DNA of 64,000 nt, taken from the NCBI RefSeq assembly GCF_042477335.2, contig NC_091247.1, positions 231,769,001-231,833,000 of the forward strand, written 5' to 3'. Source of the DNA: Ovis canadensis (lineage: Eukaryota; Chordata; Mammalia; Artiodactyla; Bovidae). Positions 46,801 to 57,228 of this stretch are shown here, piece after piece (the first letter of the stretch is position 1; each line of letters starts with the position of its first letter). A model generated the notes under the pieces. The model ran no database searches and was not told the DNA's origin. It saw nothing but the letters and a program-made list of their open reading frames with translations. Position numbers and translations under genes: made by a program.

Positions 46801-46955
46801 CAGTAGCATATTGGGCAGCTGCTGACCTGGGGAGTTCCTCTTTCAGTATCCTATCATTTTGCCTTTTCATACTGTTCATGGGGTTCTCAAGGCAAGAATA
46901 CTGAAGTGGCTTGCCATTCCTTTCTCCAGTGGACCACGTTCTGTCAGACCTCTCC
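43893..46955 (-). mobile_element. BovB LINE, nearly full length (3.06 kb)
   Basis: Antisense element with all parts in order from right to left: 5' leader (to ~46,690), endonuclease ([20 protein letters not shown] near 46,590; [20 protein letters not shown] near 46,110), linker (DRNGLDLTEAEDIKKRWQEY), RT with NNLRYADDTTL near 44,650, and 3' UTR at 43,893-44,150. The longest uninterrupted RT piece is 217 codons (44616-45269). Stops and frameshifts break the open frame several times, so it is not autonomous. Confidence 0.93.
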
Positions 46956-46969
46956 AGCATGCCGGCCCA

Positions 46970-47356
46970 TCTTGGGTCTGCTCTCTAGACTGCAGACACT
47001 GCCTCAGGTGACCCCTGAGGAAAGGAAGCTCAGGATGTGAAAACAGGATGGTGGCCCCAGACAGGTGAGGTGCCTATGGAAGGAGTGAGCCCAGACTCCT
47101 GCATCTTCCCAGATACGCAAACGCACCAAATCCCTTGACTCAGGATGTCTGGTTTTCTTTAACAAGTCTTTTAATGTTCAGACTACCTGCCCTTTGTTGC
47201 AGAGTTCTTTGTAACCTGTCTTCTCCCTTCACCTCCTGGGAGCAGTTCTCTCAGGGTTACTTGAGATGGTGTCTCCTGGGCTTGAAGCCCTAAAAACTCC
47301 CACTGAATAAAAGGTAACTCTCAACTTGCAGGTTGTGCATCTTTTTTGAGGCGACA
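46970..47356 (+). mobile_element. Partial endogenous-retrovirus LTR, 3' part
   Basis: Ends CTGAATAAAAGGTAACTCTC (AATAAA), then ACTTGCAGGTTGTGCATC and the terminus GGCGACA. It resembles the LTR near 56.3-56.6 kb in order (CCTGAGGAAA..., AGGATACTGGCCCC-like text, AATAAAA.TAACTCTCAAC). The left end is cut by or fused to the BovB. Confidence 0.65.
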
Positions 47357-47409
47357 GGAATATCGCACTCTTGTTCTCGTTTTCACTGTTTAAGGAACTT
47401 CCACACTGT

Positions 47410-47636
47410 CTCCATGGGTGTCCCACGTGACACTAATGGTACCCTACCTGCCAACACAGGTGATGTAAGACAGGCGGGTTCCTGATCCCTGGGTCAGGAA
47501 GACCCCCTGGAGGAGGGCATGGCAACCCACCCCAGTGTTCTTGCCAGGAGACTCCCATGGACAGAGGAGCCTGGCAGGTTACAGTCCATGGGGTCGAAAA
47601 GAGTCAGATATGACTGAAGTGACTTAGCATGCATGC
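47410..47636 (+). mobile_element. Bov-tA SINE in L1 3' sequence
   Basis: Sense copy; head CCCACGTGACACTAATGGTA, body CATGGCAACCCACCCCAGTG, end GACTTAGCATGCATG. CTGTCTCCAT occurs on both sides (47407-47416 and ~47637-47646), consistent with a target duplication. Confidence 0.88.
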
Positions 47637-47810
47637 TGTCTCCATAGAGGCTGTTCCCAGTCGACATTGCAGCTTCGATGGAGGACGGCTCTCATTTCTC
47701 CCCACCCGCTCCAGCCTTGGTTCTTTGTCGAGTGTTTGACAGTGGCCATTCTGACCGGTGTGAGGTGAAACCTCATTGAAGTTTTGATTTGGATTTCTCT
47801 AGTATTTAGT

Positions 47811-48344
47811 CCTTGGAAGGAAAGTTATGACCAACCTAGACAGCATATTGAAGAGCAGAGACATTACTTTGCCAACAAAGGTCCGTCTAGTCAAGGCTAT
47901 GGTTTTTCCAGTAGTCATGTATGGATGTGAGAGTTGGACTGTGAAGAAAGCTGAGCACCGAAGAATTGATGCTTTTGAACTGTGGTGTTGGAGAAGACTC
48001 TTGAGAGTCTCTTGGACTGCGAGGAGATCCAACCAGTCCATCCTAAAGGAGATCAGTCCTGGGTGTCCTTTGGAAGGACTGATGCTGAAGCTGAAACTCC
48101 AATACTTGGCCACCTCATGCAAAGAGTTGACTCATTGGAAAAGACCCTGATGCTGGGAGGGATTGGGGGTGGGAAGAGAAGGGGGACGACCCAGGATGAG
48201 ATGGCTGGATGGCATCACCCACTCGAAGGACATGAGTCTGAGTGAACTCCAGGAGTTGGTGATGGACAGGGAGGCCTGGAGTGCTGTGGTTCATGGGGTC
48301 GCAAAGAGTTGGACACGACTGAGTGACTGAACTGACTGGCTGAC
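47811..48344 (+). mobile_element. BovB LINE, 5'-truncated, with target duplication
   Basis: Sense 3' part of BovB (CCTTGGAAGGAAAGTTATGA to GAGTGACTGAACTGACTGGC). Direct repeat TATTTAGT at 47803-47810 and 48345-48352. A related segment at 62,690 lacks the element (see findings). Confidence 0.93.
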
Positions 48345-48559
48345 TATTTAGTAAGACTGACATCATTTCCTGTGACTTTTTTAAAGGGCATGAGTGAAAC
48401 CCCTTGCAATTGACTCTTGAACGTCGGCCCTGTGTTTTGATAAACACTCCTAGAACATTCCTTGAAGGCGGCTGTTGTTTAGTCACAACCCCATGGGCCT
48501 TCTGCATACTAAGTGTCCATCAGCGCAGCTTTCGACGTTGATGTTGTTGTTATGGAAAA

Positions 48560-48578
48560 TGGCCACAAGGTGGCAGCA
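48560..48578 (+). promoter_or_regulatory. CTCF-like motif
   Basis: TGGCCACAAGGTGGCAGCA matches the core of the vertebrate CTCF consensus (CCACnAGGTGGCAG) closely. Binding is not shown by sequence alone. Confidence 0.55.
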
Positions 48579-48726
48579 TTTTTCATGCCCATTTTTTCTT
48601 TCCTTTCTGTGCAATTTCATTTTGATCTTATACTGGGATAGAGGTGATCTCCAATGCTGTGTTTGTCTAAGGTGTACAGGAACTTAATTCAGCCATGCAT
48701 AAATGCATATCTATTCTTTTCCAGGT

Positions 48727-49243
48727 TTTTCTTCCCATATACAGAAGATCCTAAGAAGTAGTGAGAAGCAAGAGTTAGAGAAGGGAATTAAAATGCAGCA
48801 GGAGGTGGTGGAGGTGTTGGAAACAAGCGGAAAATCCAAGAAATGTAATCCTGTAGAAGCAGGGCTCTACAAATTTAAAGCACAGGAACTGGATTCTGGA
48901 ATTCTTTACAGTGGCCACATTTTCCTTAAGAAACTGCCAGAGAAGACATGCACCGTGCCTACTGGCTTTGATTTTGAAATGGAGAAAAGAATCAAGCAAA
49001 GAGCGTATTGTAGGATGAGCAGCTTAAATTTACGCAAAGCCTTGCCCTTCTCGCATCTTGTTAGATGCTGTGCGTGTTCCCAATAAAAAGAAATTCCACT
49101 CACTGTCCCCAGGACTCCTGCCTTGGTTTGGAAGAAGAGAACCCAAACCAACCCATGAGGACGAGGACGAGAAGCAGGCAGCAGTGATAAGAACCCAACA
49201 ATGGCCCCACGATGGAGGAACTTTTAAACCCAAATCCTGGTGA
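48727..49243 (+). pseudogene. TPX2-like retrocopy, internally deleted and frameshifted
   Basis: TPX2 is the spindle-assembly factor that targets and activates Aurora A and nucleates microtubules. Three TPX2-like blocks occur in order without introns: [16 protein letters not shown] (~48,770), [12 protein letters not shown] and [13 protein letters not shown] (~48,870-49,000), then, after a +1 frame change between ~49,010 and 49,037, [19 protein letters not shown] and HEDEDEKQAAVIRTQQWP (to 49,243). In TPX2 the first two blocks are, from memory, separated by well over 100 residues, so an internal deletion is implied. No usual start, N-terminal Aurora-binding segment or C-terminal domain was found. 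A lysine-rich stretch and an AATAAA at ~49,721 might be its 3' tail. Read as a dead processed copy; a rewired small gene cannot be excluded. Confidence 0.7.
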
Positions 49244-50019
49244 GAACTGTGGAAATATGCCCTTTCTCTTTTGATTCGAAAAAGTCACTTAAAGAAGGAG
49301 AAGAAAAAAAAACAACTGCAAAAAGAGGAGGTGCCCAGCTTCTAGGCACTTCCTTCGCCTCATTTTATCACCATTAACCTGCAGGAGAAGAATGTGAGGA
49401 ACACAGCTCAGGCTGAGTCTTCTGCGTGGAGCCTGGCAGAAGAGGCGCCTGAAGGCACAGACTTGGGTTCTCTCCACTCCCAGCGACAAAGAAGGCTCCT
49501 CCCGGTGTGATGGACAGGGCAGCTGCCGCAGAGTCTGGGGGTGGAGTCGACTGGAGCGCTCGGGTGGTACCCACACAGTCAAGGGCCGCTCACTCACTAG
49601 TTTGTGTGGCTTCCATCCTCCTCCTCGGTCAGAATATACAGTTGATTTGGTTTGTAATTTATTCACTTAAAGTATAGTTTTTACTGCTTTTATCCTTCAC
49701 TTTTTGTATTTATATTTAAAAATAAAGATACTCGATTTAGTTTACAGTTTATGTCTGATTCTTTTCTCTTCTCTGGCAAGGTGAATTTGGAGTTAAGAGC
49801 CCTTTGCTGTGAGGGGGGAGCCTCATTAACCGCCCGATGAGGCAGAGACCTGACTGTGTGTCCCTCACTGAGGCTGTCTGCCTCTTCGGGTGGAGCTGCT
49901 GTTCAGCACCTTCTTCCCTTGCTGGTGCTGATGATGAGGGAGTGCTGAGCAGGGCATATTTTAAGTCCTCTTGTGACCTGGGCTGGGATCAATATGTTTG
50001 TCTTACTAAAAATTAACAA

Positions 50020-50300
50020 AGGCAGTTCCATACTCCTCTCCACAGTGATCCTCAGCGTCTACATCTCATCAGCACCAAGAGTGTTGTCTTTTCCTCTGTG
50101 TCTTCTCCACCGTTTTCCTTTGTAGACTGAGGATGGCCTTTCAAGCAGCGGCAGTGTTCTCTCGCTGCGGTCTTGGTCTGCACGTCTCTAACAGGTCCTG
50201 GTTTGCAGCACATCTTCATGGCTTTGATTTTAACTAGTGTGTATGAAAATGACTGCGAATTTTCTTCTTCACAGTCTGCCCAGTTTTTATTTATTTTCAG
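50020..50300 (+). mobile_element. Diverged L1 3'-end fragment
   Basis: CCATACTCCTCTCCACAGTG, TCTCATCAGCACCAAGAGTG and TTTTCCTCTGTGTCTTCTCC follow the L1 3' end order but are much diverged. 49,740-50,020 shows nothing recognisable. Confidence 0.45.
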
Positions 50301-50514
50301 TTACCGAAATTTTTAAAGTGCCCGTATCATTTAGAGCCCAGCAGTCCTTGTGAATGTCAAGTGTTTATGAGTGTTACAGTGAAATGAGGAAGTTTTTCCT
50401 CTTTTGCCTTTGAGTCCTTCTCTACTTTAACTGATCCTGATCTACAGCCTGCGTTGATGATTGTTTCCTTCTTTTCGGGAGACTAGCCTGTTCTGTGAGC
50501 TATATCCTACACCT

Positions 50515-50652
50515 GTGTGCGTGTGTGCGTGTGTGAGTCCCTCAGTCGTGTCTGACTCTGTGATTGCACGGACTGTAGCTCATCAGGCTCCTCTGTCTAT
50601 GAGATTCTCCAGGCCAGAATACTGGAGTGGGCTGCCATGTCCTTCTCCAGGC
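50515..50652 (-). mobile_element. Bov-tA SINE (truncated)
   Basis: Antisense body: GTGAGTCCCTCAGTCGTGTC, CCAGAATACTGGAGTGGGCT, CCATGTCCTTCTCCAG. 50,653-51,280 has no gene that I can support. Confidence 0.88.
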
Positions 50653-51327
50653 ATTTCCTGTGCCTGTCGCCCTCTAGCTCTGCATGAGCCATAGTTCGCA
50701 TCTATTGTCTTTTAATTTTATGCTAGTCACGTCCTGATGCTTAACTTTATGGTGCTCTCTGCAAATCTCCCCTTATGGTTTGTTTCTCTCTTTTTGCATT
50801 ACAGGAAGAAAGCCACAGTGCAATCTGCGAGAGACAATGGCCCCAGCTCCTGTGACTGCCTGCCGGACCCAAGTTACTGGGCTCCCTGATGCCAGCCTAT
50901 TGACTGTTTTGAAATAAAGCAAAAAGAAAGCATGTAGGATCTTTTCATGTTTTCTCTTTATCTCTAACCTCTGACCACGAGCCCCAACTGTGTGGTCCCC
51001 TTGATTCCCCATCAGGGGAGACACAGTTCTTGAGGCACAAGCCTACTGTGTTCTCTCCTCTGCCAGCTTGGGGGTTAAAGCCATCTGTCTATTTCCCCCC
51101 AAAAGATTTATTTCCGCAAGGGTATAAGGTTCCTATGTTCTTGTTCCGTTTTGCATTGTTTCAAAACAGTCAGTAGGTTAATCTTCTGAAAAGAAGGAAA
51201 CAGTTATCAGTGCAGACGGTAGATAAGGAACAGCTAAAGTAGAGAACGAACCAAAAGGCCAAAGAGAAGCTTTTTCCTTATTTCACTGCAGCCCAGGCAC
51301 TAGCTTTGAAGTTGCTGTTGCAGGAGA

Positions 51328-51346
51328 TGGCCACAAGGGGGCAGGA
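51328..51346 (+). promoter_or_regulatory. CTCF-like motif, second family member
   Basis: TGGCCACAAGGGGGCAGGA fits the CTCF core. The surrounding ~60 bp (GTTGCTGTTG... and ...TTTCTCCATGCCC) are related to those around 48,560. Confidence 0.55.
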
Positions 51347-51627
51347 TTTCTCCATGCCCCACTCCCGTTGCTACAGTAACCACAGCCTCAGGGTGACGCC
51401 TAGCCCGGGATTCTTCTGGCACTTGCCAGAAGCCTGTGGCTCATTAACCCTTGTTTTTCTTTTTTAAGATTAGTGTTTACTTCCTTTGGAGGATAGCTGA
51501 CTTACAGGGTTGTGTTTGTTTGGAGAGATTCCTCATCAGTTATCCCCATACACATTCTGATTCATCTTTGTTTTTTTCACATACACCTTATTATAGAGTG
51601 CGTAGTACACCACCCTTTCTACAGTAG

Positions 51628-52828
51628 TGCTGGGGTCCAGCCCTGGTGGATCCAGGGAATATGAAGGGTGGACAGAGTCGGCGAGGAGAGATTTATTTAA
51701 TTAGAAATACAAGATTAGATTAGGAGAGAATAGTGTAGTAGGAAAATTAGTGAGAAAAGAGGCTGAATAACTTGGTTTACGTGGAGAACTAATAAAACCT
51801 CGAGACAAGAGGTTTGCACCATCTACGTTAGGCCACCAGCGCCCGTTTGAATAGTGGAGGGTGCCCCGCCTTGGGCTCCCTCTCTCGTGGGTCTTAGAAG
51901 CCGGGGCAAGTAAGTAGACATGGTGAGCCTCCATAGCCCAGATGGAAATTCAACCAGAAAATAGAGTAAAGAAGACACGGGGAGACCAAGCTGCTTCAGT
52001 GAGCGAGGCCCCAGTAACTTTGTTTTTAAAAGGACTTTTATACCTTTCCCACAAATGATGTTGTGTACATTATATTCTGGACTTGGAGGCCTGTGAAACA
52101 TTTTAAAACCCTCTTTTGATAAAGGCTGCTCAACCAGAAAACTTATTTTCCCTTGAAGTGTTTTTTCCTTATGTTTCTAATCTATGTCAGCCTCAGAAAG
52201 TGTCAAACAAAGTTACATTTTCATGAAGCAAAGGTGCAGCGAGTTACAACAAAGAAAGAACCAATCAGCTCAAAAGCCTGATGTGGTTAGTTTCAAGGCT
52301 ACACTTGCTTTTCTTACATTCTAACTATGTTAACAAATGTGCTCCCAGGTGCACAGTGGATAAGAGATATGGGAACTTAGCAACAAGCATTGGCCCAATA
52401 ATGAGATCCTTCCAGCACTACTCTAATAACTTTTAACTCTTTGAAAGGCTCTTTGTTTTAGGCTTCCTGTGCCTCTCACAGTTGGGGGGCTGTAAACAAT
52501 CACAACTTGTAGAAGTCTCTAACTGTCAGGCAAGTTAGAGAGCCATCAGAGGGGTCTGAGCTGAGACACTCCTTTTATATGCAGGAGACTGTTAACTGGA
52601 GCTCTAAGTTAATTCCTTTTAGAGGAAGGTGATCGGGGATGGCCCCCTGTTATGTTAGAAGAGTGGAAAGCACAGTACAATAAGGCAGGCAGACTCTCTT
52701 TTTTTGGGGGGTAGATGTTCGAGAAAATTCAGTGAGGCTCCCTTAAGGCCCGACTTGCCTTTGCCTGTTGGACCCCTTAACCTCATGACCTTTGCCACGG
52801 GCGGGACTCCTCATGCTGGCTCCCAGCA
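51628..52828 (-). mobile_element. Solo LTR of an endogenous retrovirus, 1,201 bp, 6-bp target duplication
   Basis: Termini TGCTGGGG...CCCAGCA form the short inverted repeat TGCTGG/CCAGCA with TG...CA ends. The perfect 6-bp direct repeat CAGTAG lies at 51622-51627 and 52829-52834, a length typical of class II (ERVK-like) integration. TTTATT at 51692-51697 (AATAAA on the minus strand) near the left end, plus the GGCAAAGGTCATGAGGTTAA-type minus-strand start, set the orientation as minus. No internal genes remain, so the provirus was lost by LTR-LTR recombination. The flanks are diverged repeat sequence. Confidence 0.9.
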
Positions 52829-53149
52829 CAGTAGGTCCGTGTGGATTCTATATGCTATATGTATTTGTGAGGATGGATGAATCCCAACCTCCTAATTTAT
52901 CCCTCCCACCCAGCACTCTCCTTGTGTAACCATGCTTGTTTCCTGACTGTGCGCGTATTTCACTTTTACAAAATAGCTCACTAGTCCCAGTTTCTCCTTC
53001 TGAAGCGCTCCACTTACCGTAATTGTCCCAGTTCTGGATCACCCCTGCACATGGCATTTTCTCATGGCTGAACCATAATCCCTTCTGTGCACATATGATT
53101 TCTTCATCTGTCTGTCCGTGCTCATTCCGGTTACTTCCATGTCTCAGCT

Positions 53150-53530
53150 GCTGTAGATGCTGCTGCAGGTCATGCTTGTGTGTGGTGGTGTTCAGTCGCT
53201 ACTTCTACCTTGCAAAACCCAGACAGTCCCCGCGAGACACTCAGTCCCCATTCCCCTCCCTCAGCCCCTGGCACCCACCATCCTGCTTTCTGCGTCTATG
53301 GAGCCGATTGCTCTTAGGGGCCTTGTATGAGTGGACTCAGACATCATTTGTTCTTCTGTGTCTGCCTTATGCCACTGAGCATAATGTCTTCAGGGTCCAT
53401 CCATGCTGTAGCCTGTGGCAGAACTGCCTTCCTTTCAGGCTGGACAACATTCGTTGTGTGGATGGACCATGTTCTGCTTGTCCATTCTTCTTTCAAGGGA
53501 CACAGGGAATATCTACATTCATCTCTCAGG
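53150..53530 (+). mobile_element. Old L1 3'-UTR fragment
   Basis: CCCCTGGCACCCACCATCCT, CTGAGCATAATGTCTTCAGG, ATCCATGCTGTAGCCTGTGG match old L1 3' ends, the same family as 43.4-43.9 kb. Confidence 0.7.
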
Positions 53531-53704
53531 TCTTGTACTATTTGTGGAATAACGTCAGAAAGCCCCATGATCTGAGAGTCATTCACCATTAGCTACTTTA
53601 TAAACGTTTTTAGTTTGGAAACCGTCAGAGCTCAGAAGAAGGGGAGAACGCACGTGAGCGTCACTTGTGTTCAGGAGCGAGCACTTAGGGTGTTCATTTT
53701 ATTC

Positions 53705-53865
53705 CCCGTGTGCGCGCTGTGCATGTGCGTGTGCGGGCGCTGTGCGTGTGTGCGCGCTGTGCGTGTGTGTGCGCCTGTTGGTGGACACGCGCTGTTTGTG
53801 TTGCACGGTGTAGGAGCACAGCGCATATGTGTGCGGCGTGGGAGTGTGTGTCTGTGGTAATGGGT
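53705..53865 (+). repeat. Alternating purine-pyrimidine (GT/GC) stretch
   Basis: Runs such as GTGTGCGCGCTGTGCATGTG and TGTGCGTGTGTGTGCGCC; a degenerate GT/GC repeat with Z-DNA-forming character. Confidence 0.75.
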
Positions 53866-54207
53866 CATGGGGTGGGGGGCTTGGGGCCCGAGGTGGGCAG
53901 GCGGGCGCAGGTGGGAGCTCCCGCAGGCGCTCTGCTCTGATGGCGTCTGTGCTCCGCATCTGCCCGCATTCTCCGCTTGGATGCAGCACGGTGCCCTGTG
54001 GGCGTCAGCCCCGGCACGAAGTCACCTGACCGGAAGCCTAGGAGGTGTCAGGCCCATCTCCCACCCTGCGGGGAAGCAGGACCTGAGCGCACTCCACCCC
54101 TAACTGACCATCAGGATGGACGGACCCGCTCTCCCCGTGGACCCTGCAGGACTGTCCTGCCTGGGTGACGTGGGCAGCGCCTCCCGCTGGGAGCCCGGAA
54201 CACTGCC

Positions 54208-54276
54208 GCCGGGCCACTTCCGGTCAGTCCGCCGGGCCACTCCCGGTCAGTCCGCTGGGCCACTTCCGGTCAGTCC
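54208..54276 (+). repeat. Three-copy 23-bp tandem repeat with ETS-like cores
   Basis: Units at 54208, 54231 and 54254, each GCC/GCT + GGGCCACTTCCGGTCAGTCC or a close variant. Units 1 and 3 carry ACTTCCGG (CCGGAAGT on the minus strand), the ETS/GABPA core; unit 2 has ACTCCCGG. It lies in GC-rich sequence (53,880-54,350) where I find no supported gene. Confidence 0.85.
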
Positions 54277-54909
54277 CCAGGACCCTGGGCGGCGCTCCAC
54301 CAGGTTCCTGGCTTTCCCCGGGCCCTGACCACCACGTGGCTGCAGAACCTGGTCACAGTTTTGTTTTGCCTGGGGAAATGTTTAGTGACAAAGCTTGTGT
54401 TCCGTTTCTTGATGTGAGTGAAGTGTGCAGCCCGTGATGATTTCTTCTTCAAGGAAGGTAGGTCCTCGTTCTCACGCGTGGCTGAGCCCCCGTCCAAGAT
54501 GAGAGATCCTGGGGGAGTGACCTGTGCCTCCCGGGAGCGCAGCCCTCAGCTGCTTTGAACCTGGCCAGGTTCTGTCTGTGTGGTGGACTCAGACCTCTCC
54601 ATCCTGTCTACACTGACTATGTTTAGGTGAGCCCCTGTGCTTCTGCAGTGAGCACGTTCACGCCTGGCCAGCTTCTCTGTGCAGCAGGACACGGAGACCT
54701 GGGCAGAGGCCTGGCCTCACCTCGGTCCTGTAAAACTCCGTGCCCGTGTCTGAAGCCCATGCTCAGATATCTGGGGTCTGAAGCTGAGGTGGGTTCATGG
54801 CCCTCCCAGGGGTCAGTGCTGAGGCAGGGCTCTTGGTCTCTCCCTGTGGCGCGTTCACCTCCCCTGGGGCTCACCAAGACGCCTCAGGGGCGTTACCTGT
54901 GTGCTGTCA

Positions 54910-55352
54910 GTCAGGCTCCAAGTCGTGTCCAGCTATCTGTGACCACATGGACTGCAGCGCGCCAAGCTCCCCTGTCCTCCATTATCTCCTGGTGTTTGCC
55001 AAAGTCACGGCCATTGAGTCGGTGATGCCATTCAGCCATCTCATCCTCTGTTGTCCACTTCTCCTCCTGCCTTCAATCTTTCCCAGCATCAGGGCTTTTT
55101 CCAATGAGTCAGCTTTTCCCATCAGGTGGCCAAAGTATTGGAGCTTCAGCTTTAGCGTCAGTCCAGCCAATGAACCCTGACAGTTGATCTCCTTTAGGAT
55201 GGACTGGTTTGATCTCCTAGCTGTGCAAGGGACTCTCGAGAGTCTTCTCCAGCACCACAGTTCAAAAGCATCAGTTCTTCGGTGCTCAGCCTTCTTTACG
55301 GCCCAGCTCTCACATCCATACATGCCTACTGGACAAACCACAGCTCTGACCA
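54910..55352 (-). mobile_element. BovB LINE 3'-end fragment
   Basis: Antisense BovB 3' part: GTCGTGTCCAGCTATCTGTG to CACAGCTCTGACCATATGGA; head-side truncation near 55,352. 55,353-56,200 shows nothing recognisable. Confidence 0.88.
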
Positions 55353-56259
55353 TATGGACTTGGCTTGTTTACACATTGGGGGCCTGCTGACCCCAGCCAT
55401 GGTGTCCTGACCAAGGGAATGTGTCACCCCAGGTGGGGGTCTGGGGCCTGTGTGAGTCTCACCCCATCTGCCTGGGCCAGAATTGTGTACAGAGGGAGAC
55501 CATACACTCAAAGCAAAGAAAAAGGGGAGAGTACGTGTGGGCTTCCCCGGACTTGCGTTTAGAAGTCATTGCTTTACAGTATCATTTTATACAGGCCTGG
55601 GCTTATTCCCTCTTTACTCCTGATCAGTTCCCCATCCTTTAGGCTCCTGCAGACTCCTCAGGTGAGCTGCCTGGTAACTATTCCAATTCACCAGCAGGAG
55701 CGTAGCGAGGAGGGAGCAGGTTTACCTGGACAGTTGATTGCAGGGTGCATGGGTCAGGCGAAAAGCCGATGAGCAGCAGGTGAGGTTGCCGCTGTGATCT
55801 CCTTCTTGCAGACCGTCCGTACTCAGCAGAGACCAGACCTGCCCCTCCTCCTCCAGCCCAGCATCTGGTGTGTTTTCGCAGAACCTCTGTGGGATAACAA
55901 AAGACCGAGACTGCCAGCACCAAGGTAGTGTGTTCAACATTACTATGCAGCTGTAAAAACAGTCAATACCACACAGAACTGAAGGGAATGTGGGAGAGCA
56001 GGAGGGGGAGCCTAGGTCCCCAGTCAGGCCCTCTCAGCGAGGCTGGGCCTGGGTCGGGCTTGGAGGGTGTGACAGTTTGCTGGACAGGATGCCGCATTCA
56101 GAGCAGTGTAGGTTTCAGAGCTACATAGCAACTAAGTGCAGAGCATGGCGGCTGAGCTGGTGGCTCTGGATCCTGTAGGCTGAACGCTGAACCCTGAACA
56201 CTGGAAGTTTGTCTGGAATCGCAGGACATGCTCACTGTCTTTGCTGAGATGACCACAGG

Positions 56260-56622
56260 GGGGACCCAGGTTCCCCCTCCTGCTCTCTAGGAGCCATCAG
56301 ACTACAACCACACCCCACAGTGAGCCCTGAGGAAACTCGGGAAGGAGAATACCTGCCCTCTAGCAGCCATCGGAGTGCAGCCACTCCCCACTGTGAGCCC
56401 CGAGGAAACTCAGGAAAGAGAAGACAGGATACTGGCCCCGAATGGTGAGGTATGTATCAGAAGGAATAATTTCAATGAGATGACTCTCGTATCTTCCCAT
56501 ACATAGAAAAGTGCTAAATTCCTTACTTTTAGATGGTACCTCCGGTTTTGAAGTCCTTTTAGATTCTCGCTGAATAAAACTTAACTCTCAACACCTAGGT
56601 TATAAATATTTTAATGTCTACA
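56260..56622 (+). mobile_element. Partial endogenous-retrovirus LTR with 70-bp internal duplication
   Basis: The 3' half holds GCTGAATAAAACTTAACTCT (AATAAA) and a terminus near TGTCTACA. GGAGCCATCAGACTACAACC at ~56,290 and GCAGCCATCGGAGTGCAGCC at ~56,361 are two copies of a ~70-bp tandem unit, each followed by GAGGAAACTC. Same general family as the LTR at 47.0-47.36 kb. Confidence 0.6.
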
Positions 56623-56849
56623 CATATGAAGTAGACACTTTCCAAAGAACAACAAAAGAAGACAAATCTCAACGTTTGGAACACTGGCACCAACGGTGGA
56701 CACTCCCCCAAAGACGCAACTGATGGAGTAGTTAGAACAATCCCAGCACCCCGTTTTCCAATAGATTGTGGAATGGACACTGAGAGTGGGGAATTGTTAC
56801 AGGGAAGAACAAAATCTGACTCCGTGTTTTAAAAAAATTTATTAAAAGT

Positions 56850-57228
56850 TAAATCTTTTACTTTAACCTTTGCTTCTTGTTGGTTTATTTGCTATGAGGA
56901 TACTGTCCATACATAATGGCCTCAGGAAACCCTGCCCCTCTGCCTTCGTTCAGGACCTGTCCACCTGTGGATGGCTACAGGAAGTAACACATCTCCTCCC
57001 AAGGCTGGCCATTCCAGGAGATATTTGCCAGAAGAATGGCCTTTTCACTTTATTTCCTCACCTCTATAAAGGACACTGGCATCCAGACCCCAACAAGACG
57101 GTTTCTTCAAGATACGAGTCTGCCATCTTCTCGGTCTGCAGCTTTCCAAGTAAAGTCGTATTCCATGCCTCAGCACCTCCCCTCCGATTTACTGGACTGT
57201 TGTGCAGCAAGCAGAGCGAACTTGGTAA
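56850..57228 (+). mobile_element. Probable gammaretrovirus-like LTR
   Basis: TATA-like CTCTATAAAGGACAC near 57,062, AGTAAA near 57,149 as a possible polyadenylation signal, and a 3' terminus GAACTTGGTAACA at 57,228. No primer-binding site or viral gene follows. Confidence 0.5.

Noticed and set aside
53614..53989. Cys/Val/Arg-rich open frames on both strands
   Set aside because: They are direct products of the GT/GC alternating repeat.
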